Source: Pseudobacteroides sp.
GTDB lineage: Bacteria; Bacillota; Clostridia; Acetivibrionales; DSM-2933
Assembly (NCBI RefSeq): GCF_036567765.1
Contig: NZ_DATCTU010000016.1
Coordinates: forward strand, 1-58,847
Reading direction: 5' to 3'
Length of the DNA: 58,847 nucleotides
Every line of letters begins with the position of its first letter. Within the stretch, counting starts at the first letter, position 1. A program made the position numbers and the translations under genes. Shown one piece after another: positions 27,807 to 36,560 of the stretch. The notes beneath the pieces are model-generated. The model was not told where the DNA came from, ran no database searches, and saw only the letters and a program-made list of their open reading frames with translations.

Positions 27807-27859
27807 TGACAAAATGCTGAAAACATATGACAATGTGCTAAAAGAGTTTGATATATAAT
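27807..27859 (+). promoter_or_regulatory. Direct-repeat operator plus -10 box of the N-terminal-dockerin gene
   Basis: TGACAAAATGCTG (27807-27819) and TGACAATGTGCTA (27828-27840) repeat with a 21-nt period. TATAAT (27854-27859) lies exactly 20 nt after the second TGACAA. Period and spacing are identical to the site at 23068-23120. Confidence 0.65.
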
Positions 27860-27879
27860 ATTAGTAATTGAACAACAGG

Positions 27880-27918
27880 TGTCAATCATACATAACTAAT
27901 CGTCATGCACGATTGACA
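27880..27918 (+). other. Leader hairpin upstream of N-terminal-dockerin gene
   Basis: TGTCAATC (27880-27887) pairs with GATTGACA (27911-27918) around a 23-nt loop, in a 130-nt 5' leader. There is no T run, so it is not a plain terminator. I could not match it to a known riboswitch. Confidence 0.35.
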
Positions 27919-27996
27919 TTTAAACAAGCATTTTAGTATAGCACCGACACCGTGTAAGGTTTAATTATTTTTATTTTTATTAATGGAGGGGTTCAA

Positions 27997-29661
27997 ATGA
28001 AAAAGAATAATAATTTTAAAAAATTTCTTGTTGCAATGGCAGCAGCCTTAGCATGTTCATTAGGTGTTACTGCAATAAACCATGCAATACAAGTTGTACC
28101 CATTGTTGACGGATATGTAGCAGCTGTTCCGGATGGTTCAAGAGAAGGCTTTAAGGTTGATGTACAGCCTTATGGATTTACTGCCTACACTAATACTAAT
28201 GGATATTATCACCTGAATAATGATGATAGGATATCTTCTAAAACGATCATATTGAAGATATCCAAAAAAGGATACCTGTCAAGATATGTAAATGGTTTGA
28301 AAATAAATAGCAATACTACAATTGGAACTGCCAATGACCCTGTGAATTTATTTGCAGGAGATGTAAATAACGATGATACAATAAATATGAATGATATTGT
28401 TATAATGGCAACAGCATTTAACTCAACTTCAACAGACAGTGGATTTAATGATGCTGCAGATATAAATTCCGATAAAACGGTTAATATGTCCGATGTTGTA
28501 ATTGCGGCAAAAAATTTCAACAAGTCTTCCATAGACTATGGGATGCCTATAATAGAGGGTGGATCATTCATTGACCCTTCACTGTCTCCAACACCCACAA
28601 ATACTCCAACCAATACTCCGACAAACACTCCCACTCCATATGTGACAACAGTAGCATCAGTGCCAGCAACGGCTACATCTTTGCCATTAGTTGATTCAAG
28701 AAGCCTTAAATCCACTACTATAAGCTTCAATTCTGAAGAGGAGATAACATCAGGAAAGAATATTGTATTTTGTCCTACATTTCAGATGGCCTGGGACGGT
28801 TTAAGCGGACTGGTGGGAGATAAACTTGTTTTAAGCGGCAACCCGGCACCGGTTGAAGTACTCAATAGAGGGTTCTCCATGGTAAATTTACTATCCCAAG
28901 ACAGCTATCTTACAAAAGCAGGGTATGGTCAGAATACTGTTGATGCAATAAATAAAGAGCTCAAAGAAAGGTTCCCTGAACCTCCAAGTTTGGATTTAAA
29001 ACTTTCACCCAGCGATATGATTGCATATGCCTATCTGTATAAAACATTGAGTTTTGCTAAAACATTTGACGTTATGAAAAATCCTTTAAATTTTAATGGA
29101 GAGGGTTCGAATGGTGCTGTAAAGGCATTTGGAATCAATTCTTATTCCAAAAAATTTGAGGATCTGAAAAACCAAATAAAGCTTTTTAGTTACAAAAGTA
29201 ACGACGATTTTATAATTAAGCTTTTAGGGCAATCGGAGAAGGATGAAATAATACTTGCGAAGGTGCCTAAAGATGAGACTTTGTATAAGACTTACACATC
29301 CGTAATGAGTCGTATAAATAGTTCAACTGCTTCTTATATGGACCCAAGGGATTCTTTGATGGTTCCAGTTTTAAACTTCAATATAGGACATAGCTATACT
29401 CAACTTGAAGGCAGGGCAATTTTAAATCCAAGTGCAAGCGGTTACTTTATTAGTACAGCCTACCAAAGTATAAAGTTCAAGCTTGATGAGACAGGTGCAG
29501 CATTGGCATCAGAAGCGTATATAGCAGCTCCAATATCGGTATACGATCCTAAGAATCTTGTTTTTGACAGTCCATTTATGCTAATTATGAAGGAGAAGGA
29601 TGCACAAAACCCATACCTGATGCTATGGATTGATAATACAGAGCTGTTATCGGCTTATTAA
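27997..29661 (+). CDS. Secreted protein with N-terminal X module and dockerin and a possible serpin-like C-terminal domain
   Basis: The start has a strong GGAGGGG site. Residues 1-27 are a signal peptide, ~38-118 an X-like module, and 119-180 a dockerin (GDVNNDDTINMNDI; DINSDKTVNMSDV). A (TPTN)n linker (~197-218) and a ~315-residue C-terminal domain follow. Near its end, LDETGAALASEA resembles a serpin hinge (EEGTxAAAAT), and FDSPFMLIMKEKDAQNP resembles the serpin C-terminal signature (F-x-x-P-F-L-F-x-I-x-x). Dockerin-bearing serpins are known in other cellulosomal clostridia. The match is patchy, so the serpin call is only a hypothesis. A dockerin at the N-terminus is unusual. Confidence 0.75.
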   Translation: MKKNNNFKKFLVAMAAALACSLGVTAINHAIQVVPIVDGYVAAVPDGSREGFKVDVQPYGFTAYTNTNGYYHLNNDDRISSKTIILKISKKGYLSRYVNGLKINSNTTIGTANDPVNLFAGDVNNDDTINMNDIVIMATAFNSTSTDSGFNDAADINSDKTVNMSDVVIAAKNFNKSSIDYGMPIIEGGSFIDPSLSPTPTNTPTNTPTNTPTPYVTTVASVPATATSLPLVDSRSLKSTTISFNSEEEITSGKNIVFCPTFQMAWDGLSGLVGDKLVLSGNPAPVEVLNRGFSMVNLLSQDSYLTKAGYGQNTVDAINKELKERFPEPPSLDLKLSPSDMIAYAYLYKTLSFAKTFDVMKNPLNFNGEGSNGAVKAFGINSYSKKFEDLKNQIKLFSYKSNDDFIIKLLGQSEKDEIILAKVPKDETLYKTYTSVMSRINSSTASYMDPRDSLMVPVLNFNIGHSYTQLEGRAILNPSASGYFISTAYQSIKFKLDETGAALASEAYIAAPISVYDPKNLVFDSPFMLIMKEKDAQNPYLMLWIDNTELLSAY

Positions 29662-29732
29662 TGAGTGATTAAAATAGAAATAAATAATATATTTGGGGGC
29701 TGAGCAATCAGCTCCTTTGTCAGCTTCATTGA

Positions 29733-29761
29733 TTGATAGCAGCAGTTTTTTTTGATATAAT
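29733..29761 (+). promoter_or_regulatory. SigA-type promoter of the GH53 gene
   Basis: TTGATA (29733-29738), 17 nt, TATAAT (29756-29761), with expected start near 29768. A weak GGGCTGA/TCAGCTCC hairpin at 29696-29714 just upstream may end the preceding transcript. Confidence 0.65.
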
Positions 29762-29803
29762 ACTAATCATAATGGAAGTTTGTATAATATGGGAGGGAGT
29801 AAC

Positions 29804-31417
29804 TTGCAAAGAAAATATTCTGCTTTCAAAACCCCTTTAGTCTTATCTATATTCATAGTTTCTCTTATTTTCATCAACTTGTTATTCTGTATTAAAGTCG
29901 AGGCCGCATCCTTTTCAACAGGAGCCGATGTCAGCTGGTTACCCCAGATGGAGGCTAAGGGCTACAAGTTTTATGACGATAATGGTGTTCAAAAGGACTG
30001 CCTTCAAATTTTAAAGGAGCATGGAATTAACTCAATCAGGCTGAGGGTATGGGTAAATCCTTCAGATGATCCTTACAGCGGACACTGCAGTAAAGCCGAA
30101 ACGATTGCTCTTGCCAAACGCTGTGCCAATATGGGATTTAGAATTATGATTGATTTTCACTACAGCGATTCCTGGGCAGATCCGGGAAAGCAATATAAAC
30201 CTGCAGCATGGAACAGCCATGGCATAAGCCAACTGCTCACCGATGTCTATGACCACACCTATGACGTACTAAATACATTAAAATCAAATGGCGTAACACC
30301 TGAATGGGTTCAGATCGGAAACGAAACCAACAACGGTATGCTTTGGGATGACGGAAAGGCTTCTGTAAACATGAAGAACTTTGCACAACTGGTAAGTCGC
30401 GGGTATGATGCCGTAAAGGCTGTATTCCCTCAAACCAAGGTAATTGTACATATATCAAACGGGTATGACAACAGCTTGTTCAGATGGATTTTTGACGGGC
30501 TTAAAAACAATGGCGGTAAATATGATGTAATAGGGATGTCACTTTACCCTGAATCAAATAATTGGTCAACCATTAGCAGCCAATGCCTCACCAATATGAA
30601 TGATATGGTTTCAAGGTATGGAAAAGAGGTTATGATTTGTGAAGTGGGTATGGATAATAATGCTGCCAGTGCTTGTAAATCTCTCATTTCCGATCTTATA
30701 AAAAAAGTTGGTTCACTTTCAGGCGGCAAAGGCCTCGGTGTCTTTTACTGGGAGCCTCAATGCTACAACTGGGCCGGTTATGGCAAAGGTGCATGGAGTA
30801 CAAACGGAAGGCCTACAATCGCAATGGATGCATTTTTGGAAGCTAACGTGGGAGTACCTACCTCAGCATCTACTGCCACTCCAACTTCAACTCAAACTCC
30901 AACTTCAATTTCAACACCTACCCCTACTCCGACAGCTAATCCTACTGCAACACCTTCGGTATCTGCAAGATCGGTAAGCGGCTATATAAAAGGTGCAGGT
31001 TTTATGGTTGAGCTGGAAGGAACTCAATATTTGGCATTATCCGACTCAAAGGGCTTCTTTTCGGTTAATGATATACCATCTGCCTTAACAGAATTTACTT
31101 TGAATATCTTTAAGCCTGGATTTTTATCAAGAGAAATATATATCAAAATGCCAAAAGACCGCTACAGCATTTCCATATCGGAATCAGCGGCTCCTTTAGT
31201 TTTAATTGAAGGTGATATGAATAATAATAAAGTGATAAACATGGAAGACGTTATAATAATAGCAAAAGTATTCAGTTTAACAGCTTCACATCCTCAATAT
31301 AATGCTGCTGCAGACTTTAATAACGATGGGATTATAAACATGTCCGATATAATAATGCTTGCAAAAAACTTCGGTAGAACATCTGCAGATTACCCAATTG
31401 TAAATATAGATTTATAA
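29804..31417 (+). CDS. Cellulosomal arabinogalactan endo-beta-1,4-galactanase (GH53) with X module and dockerin
   Basis: The TTG at 29804 is the likely start: GGGAGGG lies 6 nt before it, whereas the upstream in-frame TTG (29780) has no ribosome site. After a signal peptide, residues ~28-340 form a GH53 barrel (GADVSWLPQMEAKG, SIRLRVWVNP, DFHYSDSWADPGKQ). The acid/base Glu is in QIGNETNNGMLW and the nucleophile Glu in VMICEVGM. A Thr/Pro linker, an X-like module (SGYIKGAGFMVE...) and a dockerin (GDMNNNKVINMEDV; DFNNDGIINMSDI) follow. It should cut beta-1,4-galactan side chains of pectin, complementing the nearby pectin methylesterase. Confidence 0.92.
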   Translation: MQRKYSAFKTPLVLSIFIVSLIFINLLFCIKVEAASFSTGADVSWLPQMEAKGYKFYDDNGVQKDCLQILKEHGINSIRLRVWVNPSDDPYSGHCSKAETIALAKRCANMGFRIMIDFHYSDSWADPGKQYKPAAWNSHGISQLLTDVYDHTYDVLNTLKSNGVTPEWVQIGNETNNGMLWDDGKASVNMKNFAQLVSRGYDAVKAVFPQTKVIVHISNGYDNSLFRWIFDGLKNNGGKYDVIGMSLYPESNNWSTISSQCLTNMNDMVSRYGKEVMICEVGMDNNAASACKSLISDLIKKVGSLSGGKGLGVFYWEPQCYNWAGYGKGAWSTNGRPTIAMDAFLEANVGVPTSASTATPTSTQTPTSISTPTPTPTANPTATPSVSARSVSGYIKGAGFMVELEGTQYLALSDSKGFFSVNDIPSALTEFTLNIFKPGFLSREIYIKMPKDRYSISISESAAPLVLIEGDMNNNKVINMEDVIIIAKVFSLTASHPQYNAAADFNNDGIINMSDIIMLAKNFGRTSADYPIVNIDL

Positions 31418-31578
31418 CTTGTAAGATAATTTTACATTAAACCAAACATCCATAAATACCCACACATATATAATAATACATAATGTTATAACAACTAGAA
31501 ATTTAGCCGATATATATAATGAGTACAATTTAGATAAATCAAGTTTAAAATATTTTGTGAAAGATTCAGGGTGGAATT

Positions 31579-32016
31579 ATGGATGTATTAGGTTTAACAA
31601 AAATTGCTAGGAATAGTTCCTATGAGTTGTCGGTAAATACCGTAAATAACACTTTAGTTATTACTTACTTCGGTGTTTGGGATAAAACATCCCAACTTGA
31701 ATATTACCTGGAGGATATAAAGAGTGCCTTGCACAAGCTTTCTCCCGGATTTAACGTGATTATCGATCTAACCCTTTATAAAGGCAGCACCTCTGAGTAT
31801 ATTCACCTGCATGTTGAAGCTCAAGACCTTGCCTTAGCAGCCGGTTTAAATAGGACGGTTGTTATATTGTGGGACAACCCCATGATTAAAGTCACTATTG
31901 ACTATATTTTAAAACAATCAGGTATACAGGCTACATATCTGAAAAATATTTCAGCGGCAGAACATTGGTTATCTCTGTTATGCAGCCCGCAAACCATGAA
32001 TAGTTACAAGATATAA
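31579..32016 (+). CDS. STAS-like hypothetical protein
   Basis: The 145-residue product has no signal peptide or membrane segment. The pattern of strands and helices (LVITYFGVWD, FNVIIDLTLYKG, AGLNRTVVILW) resembles SpoIIAA/STAS-like or DUF-type anti-sigma-antagonist folds, but no phosphorylatable DS(S/T) motif is evident. GGGTGGA precedes the ATG. It stops 7 nt from the convergent kinase gene. The function is unknown and the fold assignment tentative. Confidence 0.55.
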   Translation: MDVLGLTKIARNSSYELSVNTVNNTLVITYFGVWDKTSQLEYYLEDIKSALHKLSPGFNVIIDLTLYKGSTSEYIHLHVEAQDLALAAGLNRTVVILWDNPMIKVTIDYILKQSGIQATYLKNISAAEHWLSLLCSPQTMNSYKI

Positions 32017-32023
32017 CTTCAAA

Positions 32024-34222
32024 TCATTTTTCTACAGGCAGCCTCACTGTGGCTTTAAACAAGTCTCCGTCTATTTCAACTGTAAGCTTTCCTCCCATAA
32101 GCTCCATAAGACTTCTGGCTATAGCCAACCCTAAACCTGAGCCCTCGCTGTTCCTTGACTCATCTCCTCTCTTAAACCGCTCCATAAGCTCATCAGCCGG
32201 CATATTAAGCGGGAACGCCGATATGTTTTTAATAACAATTCCTGCAAAATTGTTCTCTCTAAAGATATTTACATAAACCCTGGAAGATGGCATAGCATAT
32301 TTGAATACATTGGACAAGAGGTTGTCCACGACCCTCCATAAAAGCTTTCCATCTGCATTTACCTGCATCTTTTCCCCGGGAAAGCTTGCTATAAAATCAA
32401 GACCTGATGCCTCCACCTTGTCGGTTAATTCACCAAACCCCTGCTTTATCAGGGATACAAGGTCTAATTGCTCCATATTGACCGATATATTACCACTTGA
32501 AGCCTTGGCAGCCTCAAAGAGGTCTTCTGTCAATGTCTTAAGTCTTAAAGATTTCACATCAAGAATTTCCAGATATTTAGGTGCGTTCTCCGAATCCAGG
32601 CCTTCCTTTTTCAGTAAATCTACATATGTTATTATTGAAGTAAGTGGAGTTTTCAAATCATGGGAAACATTTGTGATAAGCTCTGCCTTCATTCGTTCTG
32701 CCTTTAACTCATTTTGAACCGAAGCACCAAGACCCTGAGCGATATTGTTTATATCCTCTGAAAGTTCTGTCATTACAAGATTGGGGCCTTCAGGAATTCT
32801 CCATCCAAGCTGTCCTGCCTTTATTTTTCTCACACCTTCTGAAATAACCTTGAAGTATGCTATCCTCTTTATCACATATAAGAGCATCAAAAGGTTTATG
32901 GCACCATAGATTAAAAATGCGAAAAGTCCTACAGCCCCATAGCCTCTTCTCATACTATAATAAAAAAGAAAAAGTGATACTGCCGTTACAAAACTATATG
33001 CAATGAAAAACGCCGTTATATAGATAGCAGTTTGTCCTGAAAGAGCGGCCTTGCCGTATTGATCGGCAGACCCTTTAATTAAGCGTTTTGCGGTGCGTAA
33101 TACAGCATAAACCAATGTATTTCTAAGTACTGTTCCTCTCTTTAAGTGCTTTATAAATATTGAGGAGTATATAAGACCTAAAACAACCCCGATAACAGCC
33201 AAAGGTGAAGCTAAAGACATGAATGCCGTTGTATCGGTGAACGTAACTTTACTTGGTACAAAGCCAACCAGGCATATTAATACAAACACCGGAAAAACAA
33301 AAATACCGGCACCTACATCCAGATAGATTTTATCAATTGGTGTTAAATGTATCTCTTTAGAATCCTTCCTGCGACCTGCTGAAATCAAAAATAAAATATA
33401 TCCCAAAAGGAAAACCATGAGACCTGCAATAATGGTATAAAGGTATATAAACCCTTTATTTCTGTTGGAATCATATATTTTCTTGCCCACAGCATACTCT
33501 GCTTCGGGCACTCCCACATAAATAGTAGTTCCGGCAAGAGCTTGGAGTGTTGAACCGCTGAACGAACCATAATATCCTGAATATGTCCCATTATAAGACT
33601 TTATATGATATGGAAGACTTGTATAGAAGCCATCAAAATCAGCTTTATTTCCGGTATTATACGCTATCTTTCCGTCGGTATCGGAAACTATGGTATATAA
33701 AAGCTTAGTATCCGATAAATCGGCCATTACTGCCTTATATCTCAATAAATCCTCATTGACTATATCGCTATTTATCCGAGCAATTTTTTTATCATATGCC
33801 TCATTTTCCTTTGTTATAAGGTCATCCATTTCTTTTACCAAACGGGCTTCTTCATTGTCATTGTTAGCTTTTGCCTGTTCTATAAGCGGATAATACTGAC
33901 TTTTAATTCCTTCTATAGAATTAAATCTTTCTTGCAAAATCGAACTGCTGTGTTCTCTAACTCTTTCATCAGTAGCAGTCTTTCCTGATTTTATATATTC
34001 CTCGCTTCGCAGAGTCGCCAGCTGAATTAGATCGGAATATAAATTGTCAACTTCACTTCTGCTTTCATAGCTTTTATTATAATCAAAAGGTTCCCTTATA
34101 TATCTTAAGTACTCATACCCTGTAACACTATATAACATCGACAGCATTCCCGAAATGCACATTAAACATGTTATGATTTTAAACCAAATGCTACTACTGA
34201 TATTTCTCAATTTTATAGCCAA
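32024..34222 (-). CDS. Multi-pass sensor histidine kinase
   Basis: The 732-residue product has an N-terminal membrane helix, a ~200-residue helical extracytoplasmic domain rich in E/K, five or six further membrane segments (~265-460), a linker with a HAMP-like stretch, HisKA (ELITNVSHDLKTPLTSIITYVD) and HATPase (VVDNLLSNVFKYAM N-box; GSGLGLAIARSLMELMGG). It starts at a TTG inside the end of the regulator gene (29-nt overlap). It is the partner of the OmpR-type regulator. Proximity to rpoN and the metal cluster makes it a candidate sensor for that regulon. Confidence 0.85.
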   Translation of the reverse strand: MAIKLRNISSSIWFKIITCLMCISGMLSMLYSVTGYEYLRYIREPFDYNKSYESRSEVDNLYSDLIQLATLRSEEYIKSGKTATDERVREHSSSILQERFNSIEGIKSQYYPLIEQAKANNDNEEARLVKEMDDLITKENEAYDKKIARINSDIVNEDLLRYKAVMADLSDTKLLYTIVSDTDGKIAYNTGNKADFDGFYTSLPYHIKSYNGTYSGYYGSFSGSTLQALAGTTIYVGVPEAEYAVGKKIYDSNRNKGFIYLYTIIAGLMVFLLGYILFLISAGRRKDSKEIHLTPIDKIYLDVGAGIFVFPVFVLICLVGFVPSKVTFTDTTAFMSLASPLAVIGVVLGLIYSSIFIKHLKRGTVLRNTLVYAVLRTAKRLIKGSADQYGKAALSGQTAIYITAFFIAYSFVTAVSLFLFYYSMRRGYGAVGLFAFLIYGAINLLMLLYVIKRIAYFKVISEGVRKIKAGQLGWRIPEGPNLVMTELSEDINNIAQGLGASVQNELKAERMKAELITNVSHDLKTPLTSIITYVDLLKKEGLDSENAPKYLEILDVKSLRLKTLTEDLFEAAKASSGNISVNMEQLDLVSLIKQGFGELTDKVEASGLDFIASFPGEKMQVNADGKLLWRVVDNLLSNVFKYAMPSSRVYVNIFRENNFAGIVIKNISAFPLNMPADELMERFKRGDESRNSEGSGLGLAIARSLMELMGGKLTVEIDGDLFKATVRLPVEK

Positions 34223-34883
34223 TTCCCCACACCACCTTTAAATATTTTGGTTCTTTAGGATTTAGTTCTATTTTTTCCCTGATCCTTCTAATATGGACAG
34301 CCACCGTGTTTTCCGGGTTGAAAGAAGGCTCATTCCATACCTGCTCATATATTTGCTCCATTGAATAGACCCTTCCTGCATTTTCACAAAGAAGCTTTAA
34401 TATTTTGTACTCAACAGGTGTCAGCTTAACAGATTCACCATCTACTGTTACCTCCTTGCGACTGTCATCCACCACAAGACCTCCGCTTCTCCAAACATCG
34501 CTTTTTACTTCCATGCTTCCAAGCATTGTATACCTTCTAAGCTGTGACTTAACCCTGGCAATAAGCTCAAGGGGGTTGAAGGGTTTGGTTACATAGTCAT
34601 CAGCACCGATATTAAGTCCAAGTATTTTGTCTGTATCCTCAGATTTTGCTGACAGCATGATAACAGGGATATTTTTCTTCTCTCTTATTTTCATGGTAGC
34701 CCTTATTCCGTCCATCATAGGCATCATTATGTCCATTATTATGAGATGAATTTCAGTATTTTCAATTATCGACAGTGCCTCAAGGCCGTTTGCAGCTTTA
34801 TACACATCATAGCCCTCATGCCTTAAGTAAATCTCAATTGCTTCAACTATTTCCACTTCATCATCGCAGACTAAAATGTTCAT
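34194..34883 (-). CDS. OmpR/PhoB-family response regulator
   Basis: The 229-residue product has a receiver domain (acidic DDE, phosphoacceptor Asp in LIIMDIMMPMMDG, Lys in DDYVTKPF) and a winged-helix DNA-binding domain (LTPVEYKILKLLCENAGRVY, then NTVAVHIRRIREKIE and KVVWGIGYK). This class binds 7-nt direct repeats with an 11-bp period. That is exactly the form of the box found upstream of rpoN, htrA and five metal-cluster genes, so it is the best in-window candidate for their regulator. This is inference and untested. Confidence 0.9.
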   Translation of the reverse strand: MNILVCDDEVEIVEAIEIYLRHEGYDVYKAANGLEALSIIENTEIHLIIMDIMMPMMDGIRATMKIREKKNIPVIMLSAKSEDTDKILGLNIGADDYVTKPFNPLELIARVKSQLRRYTMLGSMEVKSDVWRSGGLVVDDSRKEVTVDGESVKLTPVEYKILKLLCENAGRVYSMEQIYEQVWNEPSFNPENTVAVHIRRIREKIELNPKEPKYLKVVWGIGYKIEKYQ

Positions 34884-34921
34884 GGTTTCCCCTCTTTATT
34901 TCAGTTTTCATTAAGCAAAAT

Positions 34922-34979
34922 CACCCTTTCATATTTTGTATTATACCTAAAGTATAAAGCTCAAATCTTACGAAAGGGT
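34922..34979. promoter_or_regulatory. Inverted repeat around promoter of the OmpR-type two-component operon
   Basis: ACCCTTTC (34922-34929) and GAAAGGGT (34972-34979) are perfect inverted arms. They enclose a minus-strand TATAAT-like -10 (GGTATAATAC). It may be an operator or a looped leader. No 7-4-7 box is present, so the operon does not seem to use that box. Confidence 0.35.
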
Positions 34980-35086
34980 AAACGAATTTATTAAGATTTT
35001 CTTAAGAAATCCCTTATTTATTAATATAATTTTATACTGCCTTTCCGGGTACTTGTCAATAAATTCCTCTATTATAGTTCCACTGA

Positions 35087-36427
35087 CTAATATAATCTCC
35101 TAAGTTTTGAAGATAGAATAGACATTTCTTCCCTATACTTAGCCACTGTCCTCCTAGCAACTTTGATACCATCATCCTCTATTTTTCTCTTTATTTGCTC
35201 ATCGCTTAAAGGTTTTCTCTTATCCTCATTTTGAACTATATCCCTTATAGCCTTTTTTACTGCATTAGCAGCAATACCAGTATCACTTATAGTATCTACC
35301 TCTGCTGAAAAAAAGTATTTTAGTTCAAAAACTCCTCTTGTAGTCTCAATATACTTATTATTAACTGTTCTGCTTATTGTTGACTCATGTAGTCCTACTT
35401 TATCAGCCACCATTTTTAAAGACAAAGGCCTCAGAAACTTATACCCCTTTCTAAGGAAATCATCCTGGTAGTCAATAATACAGTTTGCTACATTTAGTAT
35501 TGTCCGTTTACGCTGCTCTATAGCATTTATAACATCTATAGCTTTAGAAATCCTAGACTTTATATAATTCTTAGTTTGGATAGAGCTTTGTTCATTTTTT
35601 ATTAGTAACCTATAATGTTGATTTATTTTCAAATTTATATCTATGTCATTGTTGAGCAAAACGATGAATTTATCATTTACCAGCTTAGTAACCAGCTCCG
35701 GCTCAATATACATTACAGTACAGTTATCAGAAAACTTTAATCCAGGCTTTGGGTTTGTACTCTTGATTTTTTTATAAATTTCTACTACCTGTTCATAAGC
35801 TAAACCCAGCTTTTCTGATATACTTTTATATTTCTTTTCAGCAAGCAGCTCAAGATAGTTGTTTACAACTGTTTTGACATTGCCATCCAACTCCCTTCTG
35901 CGGCCAAGCTGCAGTAAAATGCATTCTTTCAGGTTCCGTGCCCCAATACCTGCTGGTTCTAATTTTTGTATAACATTAAGAGCTTTCTTTACTTTATTTA
36001 AAGGTACGCCTAGAATACAGGACGCATCATTTATACTTACACTAAGGTACCCATAATCATTAATTGTTTCGACTAAATAAAAAGCAATCTTTTTAATTTG
36101 GGAATCAATGAAGAGTTCTCTTATTTGATTCTGCAAATGATTCCTTAAAGAGAGATTGTCACTTACATATTCAGAGAAATCCTTTCTTTTTAACTCTTCA
36201 TACCCATTTTCGCACACATAATTTCCTTCATTTTCATATCCAAGTAATTTCATACACTCCATATCGTAATCTTCTATATCCAGCACCGGGTTTTCATTTA
36301 ATTGTATGGTAATATACTGCATAAGTTCAATATTTGACATTTGCAGCACCTTAAGTTCTTCAATTATTTTCGGAGTAATAGTCAATTGCTGGTTTTGATA
36401 TATCTGATTTCCCAATCCTGTATTCAT
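35087..36427 (-). CDS. rpoN: RNA polymerase sigma-54 factor (RpoN)
   Basis: The 446-residue product has region I, the Gln-rich activator-interacting segment (QNQQLTITPKIIEELKVLQMSNIELMQYI), the core-binding central part, and the C-terminal DNA-binding motifs for the -12 element (LKMVADKVGLHESTISRTVNNKY) and the RpoN box (RRTVAKYREEM; consensus ARRTVAKYRE). GAAAGGTG precedes the ATG. The gene sits under a 7-4-7 direct-repeat promoter shared with the metal cluster. Two sigma-54 promoters and a sigma-54 activator lie within 21 kb, so it probably serves this regulon as well as others. Confidence 0.95.
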   Translation of the reverse strand: MNTGLGNQIYQNQQLTITPKIIEELKVLQMSNIELMQYITIQLNENPVLDIEDYDMECMKLLGYENEGNYVCENGYEELKRKDFSEYVSDNLSLRNHLQNQIRELFIDSQIKKIAFYLVETINDYGYLSVSINDASCILGVPLNKVKKALNVIQKLEPAGIGARNLKECILLQLGRRRELDGNVKTVVNNYLELLAEKKYKSISEKLGLAYEQVVEIYKKIKSTNPKPGLKFSDNCTVMYIEPELVTKLVNDKFIVLLNNDIDINLKINQHYRLLIKNEQSSIQTKNYIKSRISKAIDVINAIEQRKRTILNVANCIIDYQDDFLRKGYKFLRPLSLKMVADKVGLHESTISRTVNNKYIETTRGVFELKYFFSAEVDTISDTGIAANAVKKAIRDIVQNEDKRKPLSDEQIKRKIEDDGIKVARRTVAKYREEMSILSSKLRRLY

Positions 36428-36458
36428 TAGCTATCACCTTTCATACGCTTCTATCATC

Positions 36459-36492
36459 AGAATAACATTAAAAATTGAAGATTTTATGTAGA
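36459..36492 (-). promoter_or_regulatory. 7-4-7 direct-repeat box and -10 of rpoN
   Basis: On the minus strand TCTACATAAAATCTTCAAT (36492-36474), then 9 nt, then TATTCT (36464-36459). The repeats TCTACAT and TCTTCAA are 11 bp apart, as in PhoB/OmpR boxes. Confidence 0.65.
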
Positions 36493-36518
36493 ATGATAAT
36501 TTCCTAGACATCAAAAAA
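36487..36518 (-). repeat. Dispersed repeat copy C (GTCTAGGAAATTAT motif)
   Basis: On the minus strand TTTTTTGATGTCTAGGAAAT continues TATCATTC. It matches copies A and B for about 24 nt, follows the htrA terminator, and abuts the rpoN regulatory box. Confidence 0.5.
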
Positions 36519-36543
36519 GACCGGTATAATCAAACACCAGCCT
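36518..36543 (-). terminator. Terminator of htrA
   Basis: On the minus strand AGGCTGGT pairs with ACCGGTCT (two G-T wobbles) and is followed by TTTTTT. It lies 18 nt after the htrA stop. Confidence 0.55.
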
Positions 36544-36560
36544 TTGATAATTAAATTTGT

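Noticed and set aside
27880..27960. Cyclic di-GMP or other known riboswitch in the leader
   Set aside because: The hairpin lacks the conserved GEMM core sequences and no other known riboswitch signature was seen.
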